Counted from the first letter of the stretch, positions 19,042 through 28,066 are shown. The stretch: DNA of 64,000 bases from Arenibacter algicola (GCF_000733925.1 NZ_JPOO01000001.1:682001-746000), one strand, 5' to 3'. Notes: generated by a model from the sequence alone, not told the origin. Numbers and translations are program-made.

Positions 19042-20862
19042 ATGTCTGTAACAGCTCACGCACACGTAGAAGACCATTCAGATGACCACGGACATCATCA
19101 CAAAGAAACCTTTGTGACGAAGTATATTTTTAGTCAAGATCATAAAATGATTTCCAAGCAGTATTTGATTACTGGACTTATAATGGGATTCATAGGTATT
19201 ATGATGTCTCTGTTGTTTAGAATGCAGTTGGCATGGCCAGGGGAATCTTTTCCAATTTTTGAAGCCATTTTGGGTAAATGGGCACCAGGAGGTGTTATGG
19301 ATGCAGATGTTTATTTGGCATTGGTAACCATTCACGGTACTATCATGGTATTCTTTGTTTTAACGGCAGGATTAAGCGGAACCTTCAGTAACTTGTTGAT
19401 TCCCCTTCAAATTGGAGCTAGGGATATGGCTTCAGGGTTCTTGAACATGGTTTCGTACTGGTTGTTCTTTTTGTCCAGTGTAATTATGGTTATTTCACTT
19501 TTTGTTGAAGCCGGACCTGCTGCTGCGGGATGGACAGTTTATCCTCCGCTTAGTGCACTTCCAATGGCACAACCTGGTTCCGGAATGGGAATGACGCTTT
19601 GGTTGGTAGCTATGGCTATATTTATAGCATCTTCCTTATTGGGGTCATTGAACTATATTGTTACGGTAATTAATCTTAGGACCAAAGGAATGTCAATGAC
19701 CAGACTGCCTTTGACCATTTGGGCGTTTTTCGTTACCGCGATTATAGGTGTGATTTCTTTCCCGGTATTATTATCAGCTGCGTTGCTGTTGATAATGGAT
19801 AGAAGCTTTGGTACTTCCTTTTTCCTGTCGGATATTTTTATCCAAGGTGAGGTATTACATTATCAAGGTGGTTCTCCAGTATTGTACGAGCATTTATTCT
19901 GGTTTTTAGGACACCCTGAGGTGTATATCGTTATCCTGCCTGCTATGGGTATGGTATCGGAGATTATGGCGGTAAACGCCCGTAAACCTATTTTTGGATA
20001 TAGGGCAATGATTGCCTCTATTTTGGCAATTGCATTCCTGTCCACAATTGTTTGGGGTCACCATATGTTTATTTCCGGTATGAATCCTTTCCTAGGTTCC
20101 GTGTTTACCTTTACTACATTATTGATCGCTATTCCATCTGCTGTTAAGGCATTTAACTGGATAACTACCTTGTGGAAAGGTAATCTTCAATTAAACCCTG
20201 GAATGCTATTTTCTATAGGAATGGTTTCTACGTTTATTTCTGGTGGACTAACAGGAATTATTCTTGGGGACAGTACCTTGGATATTAATGTACACGACAC
20301 ATATTTTGTGGTGGCCCACTTCCACTTGGTAATGGGTATATCTGCTCTTTATGGTTTGTTTGCAGGTGTTTACCATTGGTTCCCTAAGATGTTCGGAAAA
20401 ATGATGAACAAGAATTTGGGTTATGTGCATTTTTGGATTACTGCTGTCTGTTCTTATGGGGTTTTCTTCCCGATGCATTTTGTTGGAATGGCAGGGGTGC
20501 CACGTAGGTACTATGAGAATACCGCTTTTCCAATGTTTGATGACTTGACCGATATTCAGGTGTTAATGACGGTTTTTGCGCTTATTGCAGCTGGGGCCCA
20601 ATTAATATTTGCCTTCAATTTTATTAGAAGTATTTTCTACGGAAGTAAGGCTGTTCAGAATCCATGGAAAGCAACTAGCTTGGAATGGACTACACCAGTA
20701 GAACATATTCACGGCAACTGGCCTGGAGCAATTCCAGAAGTACACAGATGGCCATATGATTATAGCAAAACCGATGAAAACGGGGAATATATAATTCCAG
20801 GACAGGATTTTGTACCTCAAACCATGCCACTTTATGAGGGTGAGGAGGAGTTACAGCATTAA
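19042..20862 (+). CDS. coxA: Cytochrome c oxidase subunit I
   Basis: A 606-residue catalytic subunit that reduces oxygen and pumps protons. All metal ligands are present: His98 (heme a) in HGTIMVFF, His291 and Tyr295 in HPEVY (CuB and the cross-linked Tyr), His340-His341 (CuB), His426 (heme a3) and His428 (heme a) in HFHLVMG. The HPEVY Tyr places it in the type A family. The first 21 residues carry seven His, giving a His-rich cytoplasmic tail. It is the last gene of the act-cox operon, with a strong terminator 23 bases after the stop. Subunits III and IV and assembly genes are about 20 kb downstream. Confidence 0.97.
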   Translation: MSVTAHAHVEDHSDDHGHHHKETFVTKYIFSQDHKMISKQYLITGLIMGFIGIMMSLLFRMQLAWPGESFPIFEAILGKWAPGGVMDADVYLALVTIHGTIMVFFVLTAGLSGTFSNLLIPLQIGARDMASGFLNMVSYWLFFLSSVIMVISLFVEAGPAAAGWTVYPPLSALPMAQPGSGMGMTLWLVAMAIFIASSLLGSLNYIVTVINLRTKGMSMTRLPLTIWAFFVTAIIGVISFPVLLSAALLLIMDRSFGTSFFLSDIFIQGEVLHYQGGSPVLYEHLFWFLGHPEVYIVILPAMGMVSEIMAVNARKPIFGYRAMIASILAIAFLSTIVWGHHMFISGMNPFLGSVFTFTTLLIAIPSAVKAFNWITTLWKGNLQLNPGMLFSIGMVSTFISGGLTGIILGDSTLDINVHDTYFVVAHFHLVMGISALYGLFAGVYHWFPKMFGKMMNKNLGYVHFWITAVCSYGVFFPMHFVGMAGVPRRYYENTAFPMFDDLTDIQVLMTVFALIAAGAQLIFAFNFIRSIFYGSKAVQNPWKATSLEWTTPVEHIHGNWPGAIPEVHRWPYDYSKTDENGEYIIPGQDFVPQTMPLYEGEEELQH

Positions 20863-20884
20863 CGATTGGAAAACAACAAATTTT

Positions 20885-20914
20885 AAAAGTCCATCCCTAA
20901 GATGGACTTTTTTT
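20885..20914 (+). terminator. Terminator of the act-cox operon
   Basis: AAAAGTCCATC pairs with GATGGACTTTT around CCTAA, followed by further T residues. It starts 22 bases beyond the coxA stop. Confidence 0.88.
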
Positions 20915-21039
20915 GTACCTTCCATTTACATATGGTAAATCTGCGAAACCTTTGGGTTTTGCAGGCTATATGAATTAATTGCAAATTTATGGCGATACAA
21001 TTTCCAAGGCTATCGCAGTTTATTAGATAAGGATCTATT

Positions 21040-21885
21040 ATGTATTATAAATCATTAGGAGTGAGACACATACTTTTATTTTTCATGTTATTGGTTGGCT
21101 GTTTGGTCTATTCTCAGCGTAAACCCAAAATTAAAGGCAATAGAAATGTGATAGAAGTGAGGGAGACCCTGCCGCCTTTTAATGCCGTTCAACTGGATGA
21201 CGATCTGGATATTAACCTACAGGCCGCAACATCTGGGGAGTATATAATAGAAGCTGACGACAATTTAATCGATATTTTAAAGTTTAGGGTAGAGAATGAA
21301 ACGCTTATCATAAGTTCTTATTACAGAGTAACCTCCAAGAAGAGACTGAACATTACCGTTAATTTTAATGAATTGTTCCTTATCAATGCCAATGACGGGA
21401 ATATTGTGGTCAAAAACCGTTTTTCTACCGAGTTTCTAGAGGTAAATACTAGGGGGTCCGGAAGGGTGGAAATAGATGTGGATGCCGATGCAATGCAAAT
21501 AACCATGAACGATAATAGTAAGGGGAATTTTAAGGTAGACAGTGATACCTTAAACATTCGCTTGGCAGAAAAGGCGGATTTAAGATTGTTTGGGGTTATG
21601 GAAAATACTGTTTTGGATATGCAACGTAATTCCAAGGCCGATTTGGAAGGTTTTACCGATGTTTTTCAGTTTCATTTATTGGACGCTTCCGACCTAAAGG
21701 CAAAAAGATTGGAAGCCAATTCTGTCGAAGCCAATTTGGAAGGCAGCTCTTCTGCCGAAGTCTTGTCAACGGCAACGGTGGACCTCAATTCCAAAGGAGA
21801 TTCCAAGACCTATGTATTTGGTGATAGCAAAATTAACCTGCTGGAATTCCTTGATACTTCAGAGCTATATCGGCGTAAAAATTAG
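21040..21885 (+). CDS. Secreted DUF2807 (putative auto-transporter adhesin head GIN) protein
   Basis: A 281-residue protein with a signal peptide or membrane anchor (about 9-26, ending LVYSQ). The rest is a right-handed beta-solenoid-like repeat: strands such as FNAVQLDDDLDINLQ, LNITVNFNELFLINAND and VEANLEGSSSAEVLS recur with short turns, typical of DUF2807/GIN domains. These occur singly or in pairs in many Bacteroidetes surface or periplasmic proteins. The name adhesin head is historical and the function is unknown. It is convergent with the acyl-CoA gene; the two stop codons overlap by four bases (TAG on plus, TAA on minus). Confidence 0.85.
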   Translation: MYYKSLGVRHILLFFMLLVGCLVYSQRKPKIKGNRNVIEVRETLPPFNAVQLDDDLDINLQAATSGEYIIEADDNLIDILKFRVENETLIISSYYRVTSKKRLNITVNFNELFLINANDGNIVVKNRFSTEFLEVNTRGSGRVEIDVDADAMQITMNDNSKGNFKVDSDTLNIRLAEKADLRLFGVMENTVLDMQRNSKADLEGFTDVFQFHLLDASDLKAKRLEANSVEANLEGSSSAEVLSTATVDLNSKGDSKTYVFGDSKINLLEFLDTSELYRRKN

Positions 21886-24146
21886 CGACTAATTGGGGCC
21901 GTTAAACAGTGATCCGGAATCCCAAAACCATCTACCAAAACCTCGATATGAGGTCTAAACTCCGTACTTAAACGCTCTACACGCTGTCGTATGGCTTTGG
22001 ACTTGGTGCCTCCCAAATAGCCCTGTTCCAAATACCATGAGGCATCTTCCCGAATTTCGGACAATGCAAAGAGGCATCCAAGTTTTTGAAATAGCTGTTG
22101 GTTCTTCTTGTCTTCTATTGTTTCTGTAAACTGTAAGTAAGTATTATAGGCCAATTCACAACTATAGGCTTTTCCCAGGGCTATTAAATGGGTTTGTACT
22201 TTTAAGAAGGCCTGATAAGTGGGGACCCCTTTCTTGATATAGTCCCTGATTCGCATAGCTGCGGAATAGGTTAATCTTCTTGTTCTGTAATCAAAGGCAT
22301 GTTGGTGGAACTTGGGATTGTATAAATGCTCCTTATCTACCTTGTTGGCATATATGGGGTTTATAGTGACCAATTTGTCGCTGATCTGGGTGCCTAACAA
22401 CTTAAATACTGCCGAAAATCCTGCGCTGTTGAATTCCGTATTAAAATCGGACATAATTCCTTTGGCGGCCAATTGTAATAGTACCGTGTTGTCCCCTTCA
22501 AAGGTGGTAAATATATCCACATCGCCCTTGAGGTCGGCAATTCTATTTTCCAATAGGTAGCCTTTACCTCCGCAGGCTTCACGACATTCCTGTATGGTTT
22601 CGTTTGCGAACCACGTTATAATTGCCTTTAATCCGGCCACCTGGGTTTCTATTTTTCGTTTATCGGTTATGCTGTCATCACTATAGATTTTCATTAAAGA
22701 ATCCAAGGTTATCTGGTATACATAAGATTTGGCAATGGCGGGGGTAAGCCGCAGTTGGTGCGATGGGTAATCCATGATTAAATCCTCTTGGATTTTTAGG
22801 TTGTCATTGAACTGCCTTCTTTGTAGGGCATATTTCACTGCAATGGCCAAAGACATTTTTGCCCCGCTCAAAGCTCCTTTGGCCACGCAGATTCGTCCGC
22901 CAACAAGGGTGCCGAGCATGGTAAAAAAGCGCTTATTTGGGTTTTTTATATCGGAATAATAGCTGCCATCAGACTTAATATCTCCATATTTATTTAAAAG
23001 ATTCTCCCGTGGCACCTTAACTTGGTCGAACCAAATTTTACCATTGTCAACCCCGTTAAGCCCTAATTTATAGCCATTATCTTCAATGCGAACGCCCGGC
23101 ATTAGACGATTTTCACTATCTCTTAAAGGTACTAAAATAGCATGGACACCGTGATTTTTGCCATCAACGATCAATTGGGCAAATACCGAGGCCATTGTAC
23201 CGTGCAGTGCATTTCCTATATATTCCTTGTTGTCGTTTTTACCTGGGGTGTGAATGGTAATGTTGTCCTCTTTCTTGTTGTAGGTAGCGGTTGTTTTTAT
23301 CCCCCTTACATTGGATCCGTGACCCGTTTCGGTCATGGCGAAACATCCGAGTAATTTGGCTTCCCCAATAGCGGTCAAATAGCGGTCATGGTGTTTTTTT
23401 GTTCCCAACTTCTGAATACTACCTCCAAAAAGCCCAAATTGAACCCCAAATTTCACGGTGAGGCTTCCGTCCACATACATCAGATTTTCAAAAATGGTGG
23501 CATATAACGGCATATTTCCTGTTCCCCCGTAAGCTTCCGGATAGGCCATGGCGCCATATCCTGCTTTGGCCAGATATTGCACCTGGGTTAGTACCTTCTC
23601 CCTAAAGTTCTCCTTGTTCTTTATTATTTCCCAAGAAAAAATGGAATTGCTTAGGGCTTCCCTAAATTCATCTATTTCGCGGTGGTTCGTGCCTTTGAAG
23701 ATTTGGTCAATTTCCTTTGGGTCATAGAAATTGGATGTTTTTTCCAAAACAACTTCCACCTCGAACAAGTGGTGGTAATGGTTGGGTTGTATTCCGAGGT
23801 TTGTTTCAATGGCGGACAAATCTTCATTAAATACATGCTCCGAACCATTTTGTGATATTAATTTCTTGCTAAACGAAGTCAAAGGATGGTTGTCGCCTTC
23901 TACCAATTTGATGCCAGAATTGGAAATGGCCCGTTGCCACGATTTTATTTCCGTATCCAAAGGTGGCTGGGCGGTGTTGAGCCAACTGTTCAGGGTTTCC
24001 CTGTCTTTTTTGGAAAGATTTTGATCATCGTCGATTATCTTTTTTACAACGGCAATCTCTGAAAGGGTCAAAAGATCATCGGACCAAATAACAAAAAAGA
24101 AAGGTATATACTGTAGAATACTGGGTGGATATGTTGTCTTTATCAT
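21882..24146 (-). CDS. Acyl-CoA dehydrogenase/acyl-CoA oxidase family protein
   Basis: A 754-residue flavoprotein. The central part has the acyl-CoA dehydrogenase pattern: MTETGHGSNVRGIKTTATY for flavin/substrate binding, DNGYKLGLNGVDNGKIWF for the beta domain and ACGGKGYLLENRIADLKGD in the helical domain. The long N-terminal part and the C-terminal helical domain (from about 560) resemble acyl-CoA oxidases (ACOX) more than the usual 380-residue dehydrogenases. It would introduce the trans-2 double bond in fatty-acid beta-oxidation, passing electrons to a flavoprotein or to oxygen. Which acceptor is used cannot be read from the sequence. It is a single-gene unit on the minus strand. Confidence 0.88.
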   Translation of the reverse strand: MIKTTYPPSILQYIPFFFVIWSDDLLTLSEIAVVKKIIDDDQNLSKKDRETLNSWLNTAQPPLDTEIKSWQRAISNSGIKLVEGDNHPLTSFSKKLISQNGSEHVFNEDLSAIETNLGIQPNHYHHLFEVEVVLEKTSNFYDPKEIDQIFKGTNHREIDEFREALSNSIFSWEIIKNKENFREKVLTQVQYLAKAGYGAMAYPEAYGGTGNMPLYATIFENLMYVDGSLTVKFGVQFGLFGGSIQKLGTKKHHDRYLTAIGEAKLLGCFAMTETGHGSNVRGIKTTATYNKKEDNITIHTPGKNDNKEYIGNALHGTMASVFAQLIVDGKNHGVHAILVPLRDSENRLMPGVRIEDNGYKLGLNGVDNGKIWFDQVKVPRENLLNKYGDIKSDGSYYSDIKNPNKRFFTMLGTLVGGRICVAKGALSGAKMSLAIAVKYALQRRQFNDNLKIQEDLIMDYPSHQLRLTPAIAKSYVYQITLDSLMKIYSDDSITDKRKIETQVAGLKAIITWFANETIQECREACGGKGYLLENRIADLKGDVDIFTTFEGDNTVLLQLAAKGIMSDFNTEFNSAGFSAVFKLLGTQISDKLVTINPIYANKVDKEHLYNPKFHQHAFDYRTRRLTYSAAMRIRDYIKKGVPTYQAFLKVQTHLIALGKAYSCELAYNTYLQFTETIEDKKNQQLFQKLGCLFALSEIREDASWYLEQGYLGGTKSKAIRQRVERLSTEFRPHIEVLVDGFGIPDHCLTAPISR

Positions 24147-24282
24147 AATATGAATTTACATTATTTTTATTTTAAAATCTCTCTCCGGGACAGGATTAGG
24201 AAAATTTTGGGACTGTTCTTAGGTGGTTATAATTGTGTGGCTCTTATGTACGGTTTCCTTCAAAAACTATCCTAATTTCCAT

Positions 24283-24290
24283 TATCTTTG
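24283..24290 (+). promoter_or_regulatory. Promoter -7 element directly before ruvB
   Basis: TATCTTTG matches TAnnTTTG. It ends only 7 bases before the ruvB ATG at 24298, so transcription would begin at or next to the start codon. No clear -33 TTG is visible. Confidence 0.5.
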
Positions 24291-24297
24291 TTGGAGT

Positions 24298-25320
24298 ATG
24301 AATGAGAACCTAGATCCCACAGCGAGTAATTTTTCCAACGAGGAATTCGATATTGAAAGGGCGTTGCGTCCTATTTCCTTTGATGATTTTACCGGGCAGG
24401 AACAAGTTCTGGAAAACCTTAAGATATTTGTTCAGGCAGCTAATTTAAGGGGTGAAGCCCTGGACCACACCTTGTTCCATGGCCCTCCAGGTCTTGGGAA
24501 GACCACTTTGGCCCATATCCTGGCCAATGAATTGGGGGTGGGCATTAAAATGACTTCGGGCCCTGTGTTGGATAAGCCAGGGGATTTGGCAGGCCTACTG
24601 ACCAACTTGGACGAAAGGGATGTTTTGTTCATTGATGAGATCCATAGATTGAGTCCTATTGTGGAGGAGTATTTATATTCCGCTATGGAGGATTATAAGA
24701 TAGATATTATGATAGAATCGGGTCCCAATGCCCGATCGGTACAGATCAATTTAAACCCCTTTACCTTGATTGGGGCAACAACCCGCTCTGGTCTGTTAAC
24801 AGCTCCAATGAGGGCCCGTTTTGGTATTCAGAGCAGATTACAATACTATTCCACGGAACTTCTTTCTACTATAGTGGAGCGTAGTGCCGAAATATTAAAG
24901 ACTCCTATTACCCAACAGGCCGCCATTGAAATAGCCGGTAGAAGTAGGGGTACTCCCAGAATATGCAATGCCTTGTTAAGAAGGGTCCGGGACTTTGCAC
25001 AAATAAAAGGGAATGGAAAGATCGACATAGAAATCTCCCAGTTTGGACTGAAAGCTTTGAATGTGGATGCCCATGGATTGGATGAAATGGACAACAAGAT
25101 ATTGACAACCATTATAGACAAGTTTAAAGGAGGCCCAGTAGGGATTACTACTTTGGCTACCGCGGTCTCTGAAAGTGCAGAAACCATAGAGGAAGTTTAT
25201 GAACCTTTTTTGATCCAGCAAGGATTTATTATGAGAACCCCGAGAGGTAGGGAGGTTACAGAACTGGCCTATAGGCACTTGGGAAGAATAAAAGGGAATA
25301 TCCAAGGAGGTCTGTTCTGA
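24298..25320 (+). CDS. ruvB: Holliday junction branch migration helicase RuvB
   Basis: A 340-residue AAA+ motor that drives branch migration of Holliday junctions with RuvA. Walker A GPPGLGKTT starts at residue 62, Walker B is LFIDEIHRL near 110-118, and the arginine-finger region GATTRSGLLTAPMRARFG and the C-terminal winged helix (GFIMRTPRGREVT) are intact. The frame is open further upstream (to 24223), but residue 1 here gives the usual family N-terminus and the promoter -7 element overlaps the upstream extension. ruvA lies 5.6 kb downstream. A weak hairpin (25335-25365) follows. Confidence 0.97.
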   Translation: MNENLDPTASNFSNEEFDIERALRPISFDDFTGQEQVLENLKIFVQAANLRGEALDHTLFHGPPGLGKTTLAHILANELGVGIKMTSGPVLDKPGDLAGLLTNLDERDVLFIDEIHRLSPIVEEYLYSAMEDYKIDIMIESGPNARSVQINLNPFTLIGATTRSGLLTAPMRARFGIQSRLQYYSTELLSTIVERSAEILKTPITQQAAIEIAGRSRGTPRICNALLRRVRDFAQIKGNGKIDIEISQFGLKALNVDAHGLDEMDNKILTTIIDKFKGGPVGITTLATAVSESAETIEEVYEPFLIQQGFIMRTPRGREVTELAYRHLGRIKGNIQGGLF

Positions 25321-25334
25321 TGTTTTCATTGGCC

Positions 25335-25365
25335 AAGGGTTTGTGCAGTAATAAAACCCTTTTTT
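25335..25365 (+). terminator. Weak terminator after ruvB
   Basis: AAGGGTTT (25335-25342) pairs with AAACCCTT (25354-25361) across an 11-base loop, with T residues following. The stem is AT-rich and the loop long, and the P450 start is only 12 bases beyond, so read-through is likely. Confidence 0.45.
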
Positions 25366-25376
25366 AAATAATCAAT

Positions 25377-26699
25377 TTGAAGTTAGTATCAAGATTTCAG
25401 GTCTTAAAAAATGCTAGGAGAATCCTAAAAAATCCCTTGCCCTTTCATCATGAAAATTTTGAGGCATATGGGGATTGTTTTAGAGTGCAATTAAGTACCA
25501 AGGAAATAGTTCTTTTTACAAGAAATCCCGGTCTAATAAAGCACATACTTCAAAAACAGCACAGGAAATATGAAAAATCCACTTTGCAAACAGTGGATTT
25601 GGCCAAGTATATTGGTCATGGAATATTAACATCCAGTGGTGAACATTGGCGCACACATAGAAGAATGGTGCAGCCGGCCTTTCATAAGAAAAAACTCCAA
25701 AATTTAATGGGGGTAATGAGGGAGGCTATACTTATGGAACTGGAACGAATAGAGCCTGGCAAGGTGCAGGACGTTTTTCCGCTTATGGGCGATCTTGCAT
25801 TTCAGGTTGTTGCCAAATCCCTTTTTAGTAGTTCGGATATTCGCGAAAAGATGTCTCGCCTCCAACATATTACCGAGGCCAATCAGCGCATGTTGATCAA
25901 AGAAATGCGACAGCCTTATCTAAAATGGTGGTATAGGCTGAGTGGTAAAATTGATAAGCACTTGAAAATGGCCGGGGAAGGCAAGAGGCTACTTTTGGAT
26001 ATTATTGAAGAGCGGAGAAGTTCTGGATTGGAAAAAGATGATTTGTTGGATATGCTTCTTAGGGCACGATATGAGGATGGCTCCCCAATGCCGGATGGGC
26101 AATTGTTGGATGAAGTGTTGATTCTATTTACAGCAGGACATGAAACCACAGCCAATGCCCTTAGTTTCACCCTGTTTCTTTTGGCCAAAAATCCGTCCAT
26201 TCAGGATCAGGTTTATGGGGAAGTGTCAAAGGTTAATTTTGAGGATAGCAATATTGATTTACTGCAAGGTGTGATGCAGCTTCAATTTGTTAAGCAATGT
26301 ATAGAGGAGGCCCTAAGGTTGTATCCTCCGGCTTATGTAATAGATAGGGTGGCCACCGAAGATGATACTTTTGAAGATATTTTGCTGCCTAAGGGTACCA
26401 TGGTGCTTATGTCCATTTACGAATTGCACCGCTATAGTAATTTTTGGGAAAGGCCACTGGAGTTTGACCCCAGCAGATTTAAGGAGGCGGACAAAAAGGA
26501 TTATGGGGACTACTATTATCCGTTTGGGGCAGGCCCCAGAATGTGTGTAGGCAATAATTTTGCCATGTATGAAATGATCATTGCCATAGCGGAAATTGTG
26601 AAGAAGTATAGCATATCCAGCGATTTGAAAAACATAGAGATCAATCCTTTGATTTCACTTAAGCCAAAGGCTGTACCTTTAATGTTTACTGAACGATAA
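25377..26699 (+). CDS. Cytochrome P450
   Basis: A 440-residue soluble P450 monooxygenase. The heme ligand is Cys390 in FGAGPRMCVG, the I-helix oxygen-binding motif is AGHETT near 252-257, and the K-helix ExxR is in EEALRLYPP (about 308). The sequence resembles fatty-acid-hydroxylase-like bacterial P450s of the CYP4/CYP102 side of the family, but the substrate is unknown and no redox partner gene is adjacent. The start is TTG at 25377, the only start that keeps the N-terminal helix. It lies 56 bases after ruvB and 5 bases before queG, so all three may be cotranscribed. Confidence 0.92.
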   Translation: MKLVSRFQVLKNARRILKNPLPFHHENFEAYGDCFRVQLSTKEIVLFTRNPGLIKHILQKQHRKYEKSTLQTVDLAKYIGHGILTSSGEHWRTHRRMVQPAFHKKKLQNLMGVMREAILMELERIEPGKVQDVFPLMGDLAFQVVAKSLFSSSDIREKMSRLQHITEANQRMLIKEMRQPYLKWWYRLSGKIDKHLKMAGEGKRLLLDIIEERRSSGLEKDDLLDMLLRARYEDGSPMPDGQLLDEVLILFTAGHETTANALSFTLFLLAKNPSIQDQVYGEVSKVNFEDSNIDLLQGVMQLQFVKQCIEEALRLYPPAYVIDRVATEDDTFEDILLPKGTMVLMSIYELHRYSNFWERPLEFDPSRFKEADKKDYGDYYYPFGAGPRMCVGNNFAMYEMIIAIAEIVKKYSISSDLKNIEINPLISLKPKAVPLMFTER

Positions 26700-26704
26700 T
26701 TTTT

Positions 26705-27625
26705 TTGAAGAACATTCATAAACATACCCAGCTTATCAAAGCCGAAGCCAAACGCCTCGGATTTTTGTCTTGTGGTATTTCCAAGGCCGAATTTTTGGAA
26801 GAGGAGGCCCCAAGATTGGAAAATTGGCTAAAAAAGAACATGCATGGGGAAATGGGCTATATGGAAAATCATTTCGACAAGCGTTTGGATCCCACTAAAT
26901 TGGTAGAGGGTTCCAAATCGGTCATTTCCCTTCTGCTTAATTATTTTCCAGGGGAAAGTCAAAAAGAAAACACCTATAAGCTTTCCAAATATGCCTATGG
27001 ACAAGATTACCATCATGTTATTAAATCCAAACTAAAGGAACTTCAAAATTTTATATCGGAAGAGATTGGGGAGGTGAGCGGTAGGGCTTTTGTGGATTCC
27101 GCCCCCGTCTTGGACAAGGCATGGGCCGCAAAGAGCGGATTGGGTTGGATAGGGAAACACAGTAATCTACTGACCCAACAGGTGGGGTCCTTTTATTTTA
27201 TAGCAGAATTGATCGTGGACTTGGAATTGGAGTATGACCATAGGGTAACCGATCACTGCGGTAACTGCACTGCCTGTATCGACGCCTGTCCTACACAGGC
27301 CATAGTAGAGCCCTATGTGGTAGATGGCAGCAAGTGTATTTCTTACCTTACCATCGAATTAAAGAATGAGATCCCTTCGGAATTTCAAGGAAAAATGGAT
27401 GATTGGATGTTTGGTTGCGATGTTTGTCAGGATGTATGCCCTTGGAACCGTTTCTCCAAATCCCATCGCGAGCCTTTGTTCAATCCCAATCCCGATTTAC
27501 TATCCATGACAAAAAAGGACTGGGAGGAAATAACGGAAGATGTCTTTAAGAAGGTATTTCAAAAATCGGCCGTAAAGCGCACCAAATTTTCCGGTTTAAA
27601 ACGGAACATTGAGTTTTTGAAGTAG
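26705..27625 (+). CDS. queG: Epoxyqueuosine reductase QueG
   Basis: A 306-residue cobalamin- and Fe-S-dependent enzyme that converts epoxyqueuosine to queuosine in tRNA, the last step of the pathway. The N-terminal cobalamin-binding domain (DUF1730-like, about 1-180) includes RAFVDSAPVLDKAWAAKSGL. Two 4Fe-4S sites follow: CGNCTACIDACP from 185 and CDVCQDVCPW from 238. The start is TTG, five bases after the P450 stop. The gene looks intact. Its last 115 bases (27511-27625, from KKDWEEITEDVF to the stop) recur four more times immediately downstream, which is unusual; see the repeats at 27626-28409. Confidence 0.95.
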   Translation: MKNIHKHTQLIKAEAKRLGFLSCGISKAEFLEEEAPRLENWLKKNMHGEMGYMENHFDKRLDPTKLVEGSKSVISLLLNYFPGESQKENTYKLSKYAYGQDYHHVIKSKLKELQNFISEEIGEVSGRAFVDSAPVLDKAWAAKSGLGWIGKHSNLLTQQVGSFYFIAELIVDLELEYDHRVTDHCGNCTACIDACPTQAIVEPYVVDGSKCISYLTIELKNEIPSEFQGKMDDWMFGCDVCQDVCPWNRFSKSHREPLFNPNPDLLSMTKKDWEEITEDVFKKVFQKSAVKRTKFSGLKRNIEFLK

Positions 27626-27674
27626 GGATTAGTTTGGTTGTTTTTTAGACTTATTATGGCTATCGGAACTTATT

Positions 27675-27701
27675 CCCCTCCTTGGGAGGGGTTAGGGGAG
27701 G
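27675..27701. repeat. Hairpin motif copy 1 in the queG array
   Basis: A 27-base C/G-rich motif with a perfect stem-loop CCCCTCC-TTG-GGAGGGG, then TTAGGGGAGG. It is followed by the palindrome GACGTC and the A6 tract that starts tail copy 1. The same motif stands at 27870, 28067 and 28262. Similar C/G-rich motifs are, from memory, dispersed repeats in Flavobacteriaceae genomes. Confidence 0.85.
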
Positions 27702-27707
27702 ACGTCT

Positions 27708-27822
27708 AAAAAAGGATTGGGAGGAAATTACGGAAGATGTCTTTAAGAAGGTATTTCAAAAATCGGCCGTAAAATGCACCAAGTTTTTCGGATTAAAAAG
27801 AAATATCGAATTTCTGAAGTAG
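27708..27822 (+). pseudogene. Partial queG copy 1 (last 115 bp)
   Basis: Codes in frame for the C-terminal KKDWEEITEDVFKKVF... segment up to the TAG at 27820-27822. Against queG it has ten synonymous codon changes (for example GAC to GAT, CGG to AGA, TTG to CTG) and two amino-acid changes, Arg to Cys (CGC to TGC) and Ser to Phe (TCC to TTC). It has no start codon of its own and is not expected to be translated usefully. Confidence 0.9.
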
Positions 27823-27869
27823 GGTACAAGTATGATAATCAAAAGTCCAACACCTTAGCCGAAAGAGTT

Positions 27870-27896
27870 CCCCTCCTTGGGAGGGGTTAGGGGAGG
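27870..27896. repeat. Hairpin motif copy 2 in the queG array
   Basis: Same 27-base motif, 195 bases after copy 1, followed by the palindrome GTCGAC in place of GACGTC. Confidence 0.85.
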
Positions 27897-27902
27897 TCGA
27901 CT

Positions 27903-28017
27903 AAAAAAGGACTGGGATGAAATTACGGAAGATGTCTTTAAGAAGGTATTTCAAAAGTCGGCCGTAAAGCGCACCAAGTTTTCCGGTTTAAAACGGAACA
28001 TTGAGTTTTTGAAGTAG
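27903..28017 (+). pseudogene. Partial queG copy 2 (last 115 bp)
   Basis: Nearly identical to the queG end. The differences are GAG to GAT (Glu to Asp), ATA to ATT, and two AAA to AAG changes. The reading frame is open to the TAG at 28015-28017 but no start precedes it. Confidence 0.9.
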
Positions 28018-28066
28018 GGATTAGTTTGGTTGTTTTTTAGACTTATTATCGTTATCGGAACTTATT

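Larger units (their letters stand above)
27626..28017 (+). repeat. Composite tandem unit 1 (392 bp) carrying two partial queG tails
   Basis: In order: spacer A (27626-27674), the hairpin motif (27675-27701), queG tail copy 1 (27708-27822), spacer B (27823-27869), a second hairpin motif (27870-27896), and queG tail copy 2 (27903-28017). It starts directly after the queG stop codon and ends at the stop of copy 2. Unit 2 repeats the same order over exactly the same length. Nothing in it looks like a transposase or a recombinase. Confidence 0.92.

Noticed and set aside
24223..24297. Upstream extension of ruvB
   Set aside because: It overlaps the promoter element and adds residues absent from RuvB proteins.
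27500..27625. queG truncated or frameshifted at its 3' end
   Set aside because: The reading frame is intact through both Fe-S motifs and ends with the usual C-terminus; only partial copies follow.
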